From [Phialemoniopsis] sp. UDSM-2020 (taxonomy: Eukaryota; Ascomycota; Sordariomycetes; Thyridiales; Thyridiaceae), in NCBI GenBank assembly GCA_018873225.1, contig JAEILZ010000005.1, positions 2,046,001 to 2,110,000 on the forward strand: 64,000 nucleotides of DNA. The letters run 5' to 3'. The notes under the pieces are model-generated. The model was not told the DNA's origin and searched no databases. It saw nothing but the letters and a program-made list of their open reading frames with translations. The position numbers were made by a program, and so were the translations under genes. Each line of letters opens with the position of its first letter. Position 1 is the stretch's first letter. Positions 31,101-40,398 of the stretch are shown one piece after another.

Positions 31101-31891
31101 TTCTCCGGTATGGTCGATATGTCAGCTTCTTCGTCCTGCTCGTAGACTTCCCAAAGACCCGTGTTGTCGTTATAACAATAAGGAGGCGAGGTCTGCTGGG
31201 TATCTAGCTCCGCCATCTCCTCATCACTCTCCTCTGCCTTGTAAGAGGGTTCATAGAAGCCGACAGGACGCTGTTCCCGAGTGAAAGACCCGTCACTCAG
31301 CCTGATGGAGCCCCAGAGCTTCATCTGACTCTTGGTGGCGCCGTCGATCTGCATGCGCTCCCGGACCAGGATCGAGAGCTCGTCTGTTTCCCACTCGACA
31401 TCAGGAAGCGAGCTCACCTTGTGCAGGAGGAACTTGTGCGCATCTCCTTCGGCATCGTCGGATTGACCTACTGTCAAGTGCATTTGATATCCGGTGTTGC
31501 TTTGCCCTAGGCTTTGCAAGACGGATTCCCTCAAGCCGTGCAGCGAAGAATCGCGGCCTTGGTCATTGTCGTGAATGTAAATCGTATTGTCGTGTTTGTG
31601 TTGAAACACACCAGCCGAGTCCAGTCGGATGTGAAGTCTCTCATCTTGTGAATGCTCTTTCCAGTCGCGCATCGCAGACTGAAGCAACTCGGCCGATCTC
31701 TCTAGGCTTTCAACGCGCACAAACGGATACACTAGGTTGACATGAGGCGGCCATTTCTCATAAGCCTTGTCGTATAATGCCCGTAGCCTGTCAACCGAGG
31801 CCCACAGGTGCTGGGGAGGGATGATACAGAGAGCTGTGTCGCGGGAGGTGACGGAGATTGCACCCGATGTTGAGGCTTCTGATCCCGCCAT
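28166..31891 (-). CDS. Four-module predicted RNA-repair protein: 2H + EEP + poly(A)-polymerase-type NTase + MJ1316 domain
   Basis: A 1241-aa single-exon protein joining four RNA-end-processing modules. Residues about 20-200 are a 2H (2'-5' RNA ligase/cyclic phosphodiesterase) fold: KWPPHVNLVYPF carries the first His motif (HVN, not the usual HxT/S) and YQMHLTVGQ the second. Residues about 267-575 are an endonuclease/exonuclease/phosphatase domain with ASYNVLAE, the metal-binding Glu in IVLQEV, ILAGDFNLS and SDHWG. Residues about 620-1000 are a poly(A)-polymerase-type nucleotidyltransferase: CGSYGLGVWTSNSDIDCL holds GS and DxD (about 680), the third Asp is in VKMDLQ (about 731), and a helical central domain follows. 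After an acidic Glu/Asp and Lys linker (about 1097-1145), residues about 1158-1241 match the MJ1316 RNA cyclic-group end-recognition domain (RLRWDPHLD, IPQHRVLYFKR, GVIVWERR). The likely role is recognising and repairing cleaved RNA ends; this is inferred from domains. Confidence 0.92.
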   Translation of the reverse strand: MAGSEASTSGAISVTSRDTALCIIPPQHLWASVDRLRALYDKAYEKWPPHVNLVYPFVRVESLERSAELLQSAMRDWKEHSQDERLHIRLDSAGVFQHKHDNTIYIHDNDQGRDSSLHGLRESVLQSLGQSNTGYQMHLTVGQSDDAEGDAHKFLLHKVSSLPDVEWETDELSILVRERMQIDGATKSQMKLWGSIRLSDGSFTREQRPVGFYEPSYKAEESDEEMAELDTQQTSPPYCYNDNTGLWEVYEQDEEADISTIPEKFVVASYNVLAEFTWPVSRVRYPLLMKNILADNAAADAIVLQEVTDDFLSHLLDNEDVRDAYPFVSHGPPAQPDIQPLPSLLNIVVLSKWAFDWEWVSFKRKHKGSVVVRFKDIGIRDDMDFTPVILASVHLTCGLTDGSVSNKKIELQRILNYLKKAYPENPWILAGDFNLSTSSFTIDAALKKKAISPLTSSYLASFDDKFREFGFVDAWSTARLEHGDSSDTDEVFEGEQGATFDPTVNILATKIVGSGFNNRPQRYDRILVKGENLLRISRFNKFGLLMETLPTDDDEDSELEESFASDHWGVRCALTIGNGPSHKLSDEIDSLVVPIVPRPAPESLASPSQLDETLSQLDVFPSEEEVFQRKNVLVLLRSIILENSTATASDNTAPNRLKQSLILVPCGSYGLGVWTSNSDIDCLCIGPYSSQTFFALAIQRLRKAADRGVKILRRVRANTGTMLELEVQGVKMDLQYCPATAIAENWPTVLKLPSSHPVFTLSTQTLSKLKAARDMDYIQRSVPDLAKFRTAHRFIKTWAKSRGIYSAKFGYLGGIQVSVLLVRVCKMLARDSTGPVTVPDILSTFFHHYAGFDWRNKIAFDPLFHKQRLQYTRTSREPLAILGYFPPALNTSHTASIPSVHTIAEEFRRADRLLSEEGMTWSQFLCGGSSPSPSLLDTAGATHFTKAYKTYVKIDVQYWGITPSRGASFVGWLESRCVMVLVDLQRRLPDVHARVWPARFVSAEDADTADSLTEEEGSRDYQGCYLIGLEPAAHVETTREDAKVAAGTLQTVLRRFEEQIRGDEKYFDAKCQWMSAEVVKRGDLGELSVDNRQWGEYTPGDEEEDDEEEEEDVGTGEEDDLNDSKAEDEARGAKKGKKGSNKKSTANVVVPRHEGAGKLRSALDVLSRLRWDPHLDSSDYIVGYEDRFTGAREKPLEQWKSEQTDEEFIPQHRVLYFKRRSDGVIVWERRTRKDELFGSGH

Positions 31892-32943
31892 TGCGTAGTA
31901 AAGTTTCTCTCCCTTAGCTATAATATAAGATATGGTGAAAGATGAATAAGGAAAGAGCTAAGTGGTGCCTGCCTGTGCTCAAGACTGTAATAAAGAGGCG
32001 ATTTGTTGTATGAAAATGCGAAATCAATCGAAGCGCTTGCTCGAGTAAAATATATCAAAAACAATTCCACCAAGAAAGGACGAGATGACGCTTTTTGATT
32101 TCAATTGGATTGTTGGTAATGAACTGTCCCGTATGCCCAAGAGTGTCTAGAACTGTGGTTTTATCTACATCAGCAGCAACTAGTTGACGAGCATCACGAT
32201 ACGAGGCTCGTGAGCTGCAGCTTCACTGTCGCCCGAATGTGCCTAATCTGCGAGTAGGGGGCGGAGCAGCGGCACCACAGAAAGGCGAGGGGCTGAGTAT
32301 GAGTAATAGCGGCCAGCCCTAGAGCTGTCCCACGGGCCCGCATGGTGTCGATTTGCCAATGGCGATGACCCCTCTCTCTCTTAGAATGTCAAGGCAAGAA
32401 AAGATGATCTGTTCTGGCTGGGTCCAGCATTTCTAGCATTGAAATTGAGAGATCCTTGGCTGCAAAAGTCTGACCGGAGTGAGTCATCCTGGTTGTCTTG
32501 ATGTTCTAAGTCATAGAGCTAGTGGATTAACAGAGCAATGAACTAAGCAAGTTTATGTGGAGTTTCCTCATCCTCCATACTCTTTCAATCCTGGAATTAA
32601 GATGCTGAAGCGGACCTTTCCTTGCTACCTCTTGATATTAATGTCAGTATTTGATCTGCTGTTATCAGACAATACTGTAAATTGGGTGATCGAAACAACC
32701 ATCTTTGACTTGAAGGATACTCTTGCAACGCCTTGTCGCATGCCACTCAGACTGGAGATTAAGAGGTCGGTAGCTGCAAATGCATATTGTTCAAACACTT
32801 CTAGTATGTTTGTAGTAATTAGGTTGAACCTGCCAGAGGCGATGCTCTCATGGCTGGTCATGATATAAAAGAAGACAAGATAGAACGCCAGAGAGTACCC
32901 TACTCGATACCAAAAAAAGACTCGGAACCACCCAGTCGGAGAT
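31892..32943. promoter_or_regulatory. Intergenic region with promoter of the RNA-repair gene
   Basis: Both flanking genes are on the minus strand, so this 1.05-kb span contains the promoter of the gene at 31891 and the 3' UTR of the gene at 32944. The sequence is relatively AT-rich. The small plus-strand frame at 32557-32868 has no domain and is not called. Confidence 0.5.
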
Positions 32944-34032
32944 CTAGTAATCTGCGCCCCAGTCGATGAGCGACACCCCTTTCCCTTTGCCCTCCATGAT
33001 GGCCTCCAGCTTGTCCTCATTCGTGACCCAGCCCTTTCTCTGCGCCGAGATGGCGTACTTGAGGGGGTCCTTCCACTCCCTCCACCACGTCTCCTCGCTC
33101 TGCACGACGCACCTGCGGCCCTGCGTCCCGAGCGGGTGCGTCGCAAACGGCCACACGGCCTTGACGACCTCGTAGTTGTTGCGCCCGGAGAAGAAGGCCG
33201 TCACGCTCGTAAACAGCTTGTTGACCTTGTCCGGGTTCTGCACGACGACGCGCGCGTGCGTGACGGGGAACTGGACGGCGACGACGCCCTTGTACCCCGT
33301 CGAGGCCACGAGGCTGCGCACCTGGCCCTCGATCCAGCCCGTGTCCATGTTGGCCACCTGCCGCTCCAGGCAGAACGTCTTGACGGGCGCCGGGTCCTCG
33401 ATGAAGCGCCGGCACCAGGCCTCGAGCCCGCCGTCGCCCACGTCCGGCTTGACGTCGGGCTTGAGGCCGCCGCGCAGGGCCTTCTCGCCGGCGCCGACGC
33501 AGCGGATGTAGTCCATGCGCTGCCGCCCGTCCTCGGGCACCAGCAGGCTCATGAGGTTGAGCTTGACGGCAAAGTCGACCCTGCCGGACCGTGTGCCCGT
33601 GATGTGGATCTGCGGCTTGGGCGGCACCGTCGACTGCGCGCGGATGAGCGACACCAGGGCGCTCACGGTGGTGGACAGGTACGGGGCCGTGGACTTGATG
33701 GTGGTGGCGTCCGTCGACAGGGTGAAGAGCGGCGGCGAATACAGCCTGTAGTCTAGCCTTGGCAGGCCCGGATACTTCTGTGGCCCCCTCGGTTGTTGTG
33801 GTTGCTGCGATTCGAGGTGGACCTGGGAGCCGCTCGAAGGTCCGGAGTATGGTGGAGGTGAGGGCGGCCGGTTGGATGAAGCCGATGTGCCCGCCTCGGC
33901 GCCGTCTACGGCGATGAGGCCGCTGGAGTAGGACGGGTCACCCGGCGAAGGTGAGCTGGTCTGGTCCGCCCGCTCATAATGCGCCCTCAACTCATCCTTC
34001 TCAGAAGGACGTGGTCTTGATGCGTCGGCCAT
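32944..34032 (-). CDS. Protein of unknown function with disordered N-terminus and conserved-looking C-terminal domain
   Basis: A 362-aa single-exon protein that I do not recognise. Residues 1-90 are Ser/Pro/Gln-rich and disordered (RPPSPPPYSGPSSGSQ). From about residue 95 (LPRLDYRLYSPPLFTLSTD) to the end it looks like one folded domain of about 265 residues with alternating strands and helices: KPQIHITGTRSGRVDFAVKL, MSLLVPEDGRQRMDYIRCVG, MDTGWIEGQVRSLVASTGY, GVVAVQFPVTHARVVVQNPD, VTAFFSGRNNYEVVKAVWPF, and the C-terminal SLIDWGADY. It has no signal peptide or membrane helix and no motif I can tie to a reaction. The 3' half is strongly GC-biased at third positions, which opens long antisense frames. 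Confidence 0.75.
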   Translation of the reverse strand: MADASRPRPSEKDELRAHYERADQTSSPSPGDPSYSSGLIAVDGAEAGTSASSNRPPSPPPYSGPSSGSQVHLESQQPQQPRGPQKYPGLPRLDYRLYSPPLFTLSTDATTIKSTAPYLSTTVSALVSLIRAQSTVPPKPQIHITGTRSGRVDFAVKLNLMSLLVPEDGRQRMDYIRCVGAGEKALRGGLKPDVKPDVGDGGLEAWCRRFIEDPAPVKTFCLERQVANMDTGWIEGQVRSLVASTGYKGVVAVQFPVTHARVVVQNPDKVNKLFTSVTAFFSGRNNYEVVKAVWPFATHPLGTQGRRCVVQSEETWWREWKDPLKYAISAQRKGWVTNEDKLEAIMEGKGKGVSLIDWGADY

Positions 34033-35232
34033 GAAATGATTACTCCACTTGCCAGTCTGTTCTCAAATGCTACCATGCCAGACAAAACTATGAATGGAGT
34101 GGCCGATCGACCGGGTCCGCCCAAGTAAAGCAGCAGTGGGATTGTTCTCAAATGAATCCAGGTAGCAGCGAGGACAAGCTATTGTGAATATGAATGTCTG
34201 TCGAGGCCCTTGTGAGAGACCAAAGCAAACAAGCTTTTGGCCTGATAACGTGTTGGGTGCGACCTCCCAGCTGTTGGTGGACGCGGGCTGACCGAACGGT
34301 GCACCGGCGTCGCTGACAGGCTCCACGTCCTCGCCGATTGTAGCGGCGCAGGCAGCACCCACACTGAGGTACCTCAATTCGATCGCCATAGGGCTGGGTT
34401 GCTTTGGCTCCCTCCTCCCACCCCTGACAGGCCTAGTTACGCGTAATCGTCTACAATTCCACGCCAGCTACGAGACTGTGTCAATCTTTAATATTGTCAT
34501 CACTAATGCTCCTAGGAGATATAGGTACCATAATACGATAATCACTTTCAGTCTGCAAGCTTCGTAGACTTGCATTCACGATTGCCACGACCAAATGGTC
34601 TGCCAGTAGACACTAGATGATTATTTGCGGCAAGTTGATGGCTTTATTTATGAACCAAACCCTTGCCGAGGCTGATATTTCGTTCTCTTCCCTGATAACG
34701 CCTGAGGCTAGCGTGGCATAACCGTCCTAAACAACCCAAATAACTCCTGTTTATATGCCCTTCTTTGATTTCTTGTTACATACCACGTTCTCGGTGGTCT
34801 ATTGGTCATTCACTTCTCAGAATCTTGTATATCAGCAGGACGAGGCCACAATAGACGCTGATGCAATGCATAGCCAGGCAGCTCCTCTCAATCCATGGCC
34901 ATGGCCATGGCCAAAACGAGGTGAGCCACCCGTTGTAGTGCCATGGGCTCACAAAGAGGTAGGCAGGCCTGTCGAGCAGCAGCCACGAGCCATGTCGACA
35001 TGGTCAAGAGAATGCCTTTGCGAGCTGTCCACGGAGAGTAAGTCGTGGGCATCAGTGCTAATGTAGCCGCCTTGGTCGAGGAAGGCTCACACGCATGATG
35101 CCTTGTGGTGGTGAGTTTGTGTCATGTTGATGCTTCGTTGCGCACCCATGATACACAAGGCTCCAAGTCTTTCGCGTGCTTGTTGCTCGCGTTGTGTTTA
35201 TGCATCGCTCGGTCAGATGAAGGGGACCTGGA
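34033..35232. other. Gene-free intergenic span
   Basis: This 1.2-kb span lies between two minus-strand genes. It should include the promoter of the 34032 gene and the 3' UTR of the Zn2Cys6 gene. The open frames are short and low in complexity. A small CCATGG tandem repeat occurs at 34893. Confidence 0.5.
34893..34912 (+). repeat. Tandem CCATGG repeat
   Basis: Three overlapping-free copies of the palindrome CCATGG run in tandem. It is a minor simple repeat in intergenic DNA. Confidence 0.85.
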
Positions 35233-36240
35233 TCACATGAACTGCTTGCCCATCAAGAGTTCATAGTAAGCCTTCTGATCCATCTCACTGCCGAGCGGGG
35301 GATCCGCGTTGTGACTCTCGTCCATCAGTTCCTGATTCGTCATGGCCAGGAAATCGTCTAACGTCTCGTCCGGTGCGAAGCCTAGCGACCCTAGAGTCTG
35401 CGTAAAGCTATTTGTTCTAATGAAGAGAGTCAGTATTTGTTATAAGAAGGCTAAAGATACACAGCACATACGCTATCGCGGCGTCCTTGGCCACGATATC
35501 TGAAAGAGAGAGAGATGCCGCTCCAGGAGTGGGTGCACTGGGTTTGGGTATCGGCGGTCGACCGCCATCGTAAGACGGAGAGGGTGTGGGTATGTGCCTC
35601 TGGGGTATCGGCTCTACCCGTGCTGCTGGGCTTCCGATCGAGGCTATCGAGGCGGGTGCGGCAGGCTGTGCCTGAGAGGATTCACCCTCTGGTGCAGGAG
35701 TTGCTTCAGACCCATTCTCATCGCCGAAGAAGGCCTTGAAGACCGAGCTCTGCTGCCAGGCCTGGATGAAGAACTCCTGCTGCTGTGGGTCCTTGATCGC
35801 TTTACTCAAACGCCTACCCTCTTCGGACTGCTTGAGATAGCCTTCGATGACGGGGCCAAGACTCGGAATCATGTTGAGGGCGGCACCCCATGCGGCGGCA
35901 CTCTCCCTCATGGTGTGCAATGCACTCCGGTACCCCTGGGCGGGTCCTCGCTTCTTCTGAGGCCGCAGGTACAGACATGACTTGTTATGTTTCTCACAGT
36001 AGCTGCAACGCGGTTTGGCGTTGTCGCAAGGTTGGTGGTTGACATGGCAAAAGTCGCATCTGAATGCCCATGGTCAGCAGGTCTGGCACACCACCAGTGG
36101 TACCTGGCCAGTTCCGTTGCGGCATATACTCACGCTCTCGAACTCTTCTTCCTCTTCCGAGGATTGACCGGTGCTTCTTCCGCCACCTCACTCCGTGCGG
36201 CCGGGATTTCCTCCTTGCCGGCTGCAGCCGGGTGGCTCAT
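35233..36240 (-). CDS. Zn2Cys6 binuclear-cluster transcription factor
   Basis: A fungal-type nuclear regulator. Three exons (36240-36134, 36059-35472, 35416-35233) give 292 aa. The first intron has a GTGAGT donor and its removal joins a basic N-terminus (PRKRKKSSRA) directly to the cluster, which starts ACDFCHV; this fixes the gene model. The six cysteines have perfect C-X2-C-X6-C-X6-C-X2-C-X6-C spacing (residues 37, 40, 47, 54, 57, 64), followed by LRPQKKRGPAQGYRSAL, a KKRG-linker like that of AmyR-type factors. The first loop, HVNHQP, lacks the usual Arg/Lys residues that contact DNA. There is no fungal_trans middle domain; residues 75-230 have one helical part (AAAWGAALNMIPSLGPVIEG) then a Pro/Ser/Ala-rich stretch, and the tail is acidic (GFAPDETLDDFLAMTNQELM), possibly an activation region. 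Its target is unknown. Confidence 0.88.
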
Positions 36241-37251
36241 GGTCGGGTTGCACAGCAGGTGTCAAGGTCTCAGGGGGTTCAACCCGCGTGTGAGATTTCG
36301 AGGTCGCAAATCCAATGGTTTCCAACGTTTAGGCCCTGCTTCTCATGCCTGCAAGAAGTGGCGAATGAATTGAGCCGGATTTAATTGAGATGAGTGAATA
36401 TGCGATGAAAGGGGCAGAGCTGTGTGCAGTTTGAATGAACCATCCGGTCCGGAGAGGATGGGGGAAGGTGTCCAAGATATTTGATGCGGGGAATAAGTAC
36501 ACACGGCATACCATGCGCCCGGGCTCGCAGGCCCCAAAAGTCCAGTCCTTAGCAGCACAGAGTCGAATAGAACAGCTGGGATTTGATAGGTGCCAATCCT
36601 GTCGCAAAAGCCCAGGACAGCACAAGAGCGCGCTTGTCATGCAGGAGCTAGCGCCGTGTTCGCCCAGCTCTTAGCGAACATTCCCGCCAAGGGTCTAGCA
36701 AGACCCCCTAAAACCACTTCGAAATCCTCACCAGTTCTCCTCTAAAAGGGTCCCATGGCTGCTCTGAGGGCCCTGGCTACCCTGACTCTCTCTAGTGCGA
36801 GATCGGGGCGCCTCCACTCTGCACCCCGCGCCCAGAAATTCGGGGAATTTGGGATTATCTAGATAACCCGGTCGCATCACAAATCGGCAGTCTCAAGTGC
36901 CATATTGATGCAAGCACTGGTCTCGTCGGACTCGGCGTCGGCCATATCCATCGATAAGAGGATATCGATACACGGATTGATCCCCGACATGCCACTACTC
37001 TTGAGAGTCATGAAGCCTTCGTTCTCATGAAAGCTTCCCTTCCCTCGATATTCTTGTCTCTTGCATGAGCGCCCCTCATCGATGTTGAACGACCGCACCA
37101 GCAGATCGCCGCTTGAAACTATGAACTAGCTTACACAAAATCTGATCGCTACCAGTCTTGCACCCCGGTCTTAGTTCTGGCCACCGGACACCGGACGTGT
37201 GGAGAAGAAACACACAAGTGAAGCTCTCACCTGCGTCCCCTCTGGCAAGGC
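36241..37251. promoter_or_regulatory. Divergent promoter region (Zn2Cys6 factor / quinate-repressor-like gene)
   Basis: This 1.0-kb span separates divergent starts. It contains an inverted pair of GATA elements at 36855-36866. Short frames in it have no domain and are not called. The region just before 37252 gives no clear upstream coding exon. Confidence 0.5.
36855..36866. promoter_or_regulatory. Palindromic double GATA element
   Basis: TTATCTAGATAA is a perfect 12-bp palindrome made of two head-to-head AGATAA sites, flanked by GG and CC after one mismatch. HGATAR elements bind GATA factors such as AreA/NIT2. It lies about 386 bp before the quinate-repressor-like start. Function is inferred only. 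Confidence 0.35.
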
Positions 37252-39747
37252 ATGATGCCTTCGAACGACCAGAGAATTTTCAAGCAGGATGCCTCGATCG
37301 TCCTTGTCGGATGCCGCGGCGCCGGTAAGAGGTCACTGGGCTTCATCGGAGCTCTGCACCTGAGGAGACGTCTCATAACCGAGGATCACTACTTTGTGTC
37401 TGCCACGGGGCAAACCCGGGCCCAGTTCCTGGCCAAGCATGGCAAGGAGGCTTTCAGCCAGCGCAATGCTGAGGTTTTCAAGCATATGCTCGACACGAAT
37501 CGGAAGAGATGTATCATCGAGTGCGGTATGAGCAGTCTTTCTGAGGACGCACAGAATGCCCTCCGAGAGTACTGCAAGACCAATCCGGTCATATACATCC
37601 ACCGTGAGAAAGAACAGCTGTTGAAAATTCTGGACCCGACGGATGCAGAGGCGCTTCTTAAGATGGACGAGAGCCATAGGAGCTGCTCTAATTTCGAGTA
37701 TTACAATCTCTACGATCCTTATAGCGGGAAGTCAAATCCCGGCAGCGAGCCTAGCTCGATCAGCTGGGACAGCGCGGCAAACCCATCTCGTCTCCTCCTC
37801 GCCAAAGAAGACTTCACCCACTATCTCGACCTCTTGGCTGGGCAAGCATGGCGGAAAACATGGCTTGAGAGCCCATTCTCTATCAATGCAGTACCGCCTC
37901 ACTTCAGACAAGCTTCTTACGCGTTGCGTCTACGACTGTCGTATTTGCTGCAGATGGACCTTGAATGGGAGGACTTTGAGGCCTCTGGCGACTGCGTGGA
38001 ACTCATCATCGATCACTGGCCCGAGGACATGTTCAACGTCATTGCCAAACAGGTGGCCCTCATCCGCAGAAAGCTTTCCATGCCCGTCATCTACCATGTC
38101 GAGGAGACTCCACGGGAGGAGCGCATCAGGTCTCCCGAGGAGAGAGATGCCATGGACACGGAGCTGCTGGAGCTCGGACTACGGCTCAACGTCGACTTTC
38201 TGAGTCTGGACCTGCAAAGAAATCCAGCCCTTATCAGCAGGATCCTGGCTCAGAGGGGGCGATCCAAGATCATTGGCAATTTCTGGAATTTTGGCATGAA
38301 TGCTACAGCCTGGTCAGATGAGAGCAATGTCGAGAATTACAAGCTAGCCCAGTCGCTTGGATGCGATGTAGTTCGCATCGTCAGATTCTGTTCTGGTGAC
38401 AGCGTCAACGAGAAGCTTGTCGCATTCACGGACCGTATCGAAAAGACCATTCCGGATCCTAAGCCGCCACTAGTCGCCTTTGACTTCTCCTTCCTCGGCG
38501 TACGGACGCCTCTTCAGACGCGCATCCTCGGTCCCGTTAAGCACTGCCGTATGGAACGCGGGAGGGACCACTTCGCCATCGTCGGCTCATACAACTCATC
38601 CTTTGAGCAGCTCTTCCGTGACTTCCGTCTGTTCCCACTGGAGTTCTGCACCGTTGGATCCAACGTTTCCTACTCCTTGACACCAGCCATCCAAGAAGCT
38701 GCTTTCAACTTCTGGTCCATGCCGCACACCTACCAGGCTGTGCAGTGCTCTCAGCTCGACGATCTCGACCGGATATTTGCCAGCGCCACCTTTGGCGGCG
38801 CGTGCCTTGCCGCGCCCTTCAAGGTCGCGATCTTGCCTCACCTCAAGCTCAAGTCCCACCACGCCACCGCCATCGGCGCCGTCAACGTCGTGCTCCCGCT
38901 GCGCGGCAAGACGAGCTTCATCCTCGACCACGCCAACTCGCGCAACACGGCCGGCGTCGCCAGCGAGTTCTACGGCGACAACACGGACTGGAGCGCCATC
39001 CTGACCTGCCTCCGGCGCGCCATCAGCCCGCGCAACTTTGTCGTGCCTTCCAAGACGACGGGGCTTGTCATCGGCGCCGGCGGCATGGCCCGCTCCGCCG
39101 TCTACGCCCTGCTGCAGCTCGGCTGCCGCAACATCTTCATTTACAACCGCACGCCCGAGCATGCGCAGAATATCGCGGACCACTTCAATCAGTGGAGCGC
39201 AGAGCAGGGGCTCGCGGCGCCCCCGAGCGCCAAGATCCGCGCCGGTCCGCCCTCGGCGTCGCCGCCGTCGCCACTCAAAATCTGCCACACGCTCACCTCG
39301 ATCACCGACCCGTGGCCGATGGACTACCAACCGCCCACTATGATTGTATCTTGCGTCCCGGCCGTCAGCAATGACGGCAGCCCACCGGCTGACTTTGAGC
39401 TGCCCAAGCAGTGGCTTGGAAGCACGACTGGAGGCGTTGTCGTAGAGGTGAGTTCGCGTTCAACTAAGATGCCGTCAGTAGACGTGTCTTACATTTGCTA
39501 ACATCTCTTTTCTGAATTATAGTTGGCGTACGAACCCCTCATCACACCTTTGGTAGCTCAGATGCAGGTGTTCAGAGACACGGTGTCACCCGCTTGGGTA
39601 GTTGTAGATGGTCTAGATATTGTCAGTGAGATGGCGATCGAGTCCTTCGAGCTGATGACAGGACGGATGGCACCCAAGAGGCTGATGAAGGATGTATGTC
39701 GCAGAGCGTGGGAGCAGCAGAGGAGAGATATGTCGTCCGCATCGTGA
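37252..39747 (+). CDS. qutR: Quinate-repressor-like protein (QUTR/QA-1S family, AROM-derived)
   Basis: The family repressor of quinate catabolism is homologous to the last three domains of the pentafunctional AROM enzyme. Two exons (37252-39447, 39523-39747) give 806 aa, shorter than the roughly 900 of characterised repressors, so a missed N-terminal exon is possible. Residues 1-170 are shikimate-kinase-like with P-loop VGCRGAGKRSLGF (Arg in place of the usual Thr/Ser after Lys). Residues about 220-430 resemble type I 3-dehydroquinase, but by eye the catalytic His is Trp (IIGNFWNF, about 342) and the Schiff-base Lys is Arg (VVRIVRF, about 374), so the domain should be inactive. Residues about 440-806 are shikimate-dehydrogenase-like with NVSYSLTPAIQEAAF, APFKVAI, GDNTDW and a GAGGMARSA nucleotide loop. 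The loss of catalytic residues fits a sensor/repressor. No other quinate gene is in the window. Confidence 0.88.
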
Positions 39748-40398
39748 CCTACCTAGCCTGCACTTATATAAATTAGACATAAACACCGGGTCACTGATCT
39801 CAAAAAGAAATAGGCATTGGACTGTATGATCATGATGTCAATTAGTTCAAAGCTGAAACTCAAGCCTCGAAAAAGAGTGACCGTCGAAGTGAAACTAAAG
39901 CTGAGCTTTCGCAGAGCGTGCTGCTTCCCACGACCTAGAAAGGATAATTCAAAGCAGGCCATATTCCCGATAACCCGCTAAGCCATCCTTCTCCGACACG
40001 AGGATTCCATACCTCGAGCAAGAGTTAAGCCAAGCGCCTAGCAAATGCAAGTTCCAAAATCAAACGCGTCTCTGGAGATCAAATGTGCGAGGCAAACACC
40101 CCTGTCAACCCGCCATGTCTCATGCTCATGCATCGTCGCTATCAAGCATCCCGAAATATCAACAACGCCCCGAGGTATCAAACGAAGGATTGGGGTAGAC
40201 TGTGGTGCTCCCGGCATCCAATGCGGGTTTGTCGCCTCCAAAAATCATTACAATGCTGACCGTACTCCAAGAAAAGCCTGGCCGAAGCGCAAGCACTCAT
40301 CACAAAGACTAGTGGGCCTTCAAACAAGGCATGAGGTAGAAGGTGTAAAGATAGCCATTCACGGATTGGGCAGAACCTTGTTTCTCTCTCTTTCAAGA
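39748..40398. other. Convergent 3' intergenic region
   Basis: A 651-bp span between two converging genes. It should hold both 3' UTRs. A 166-aa plus-strand frame at 40045-40545 runs into the neighbouring exon antisense and is not called. Confidence 0.5.

Noticed and set aside
32557..32868. 103-aa plus-strand frame upstream of the RNA-repair gene
   Set aside because: The sequence is AT-rich and the frame has no recognisable feature.
36270..36290. GGGTTCAACCCG, a possible tRNA T-arm
   Set aside because: No tRNA cloverleaf can be formed with the flanks; it is a short chance palindrome.
38596..39330. 244-aa minus-strand frame antisense to the quinate-repressor-like gene
   Set aside because: It lies inside the conserved dehydrogenase-like domain, in a GC-rich patch, with no similarity of its own.
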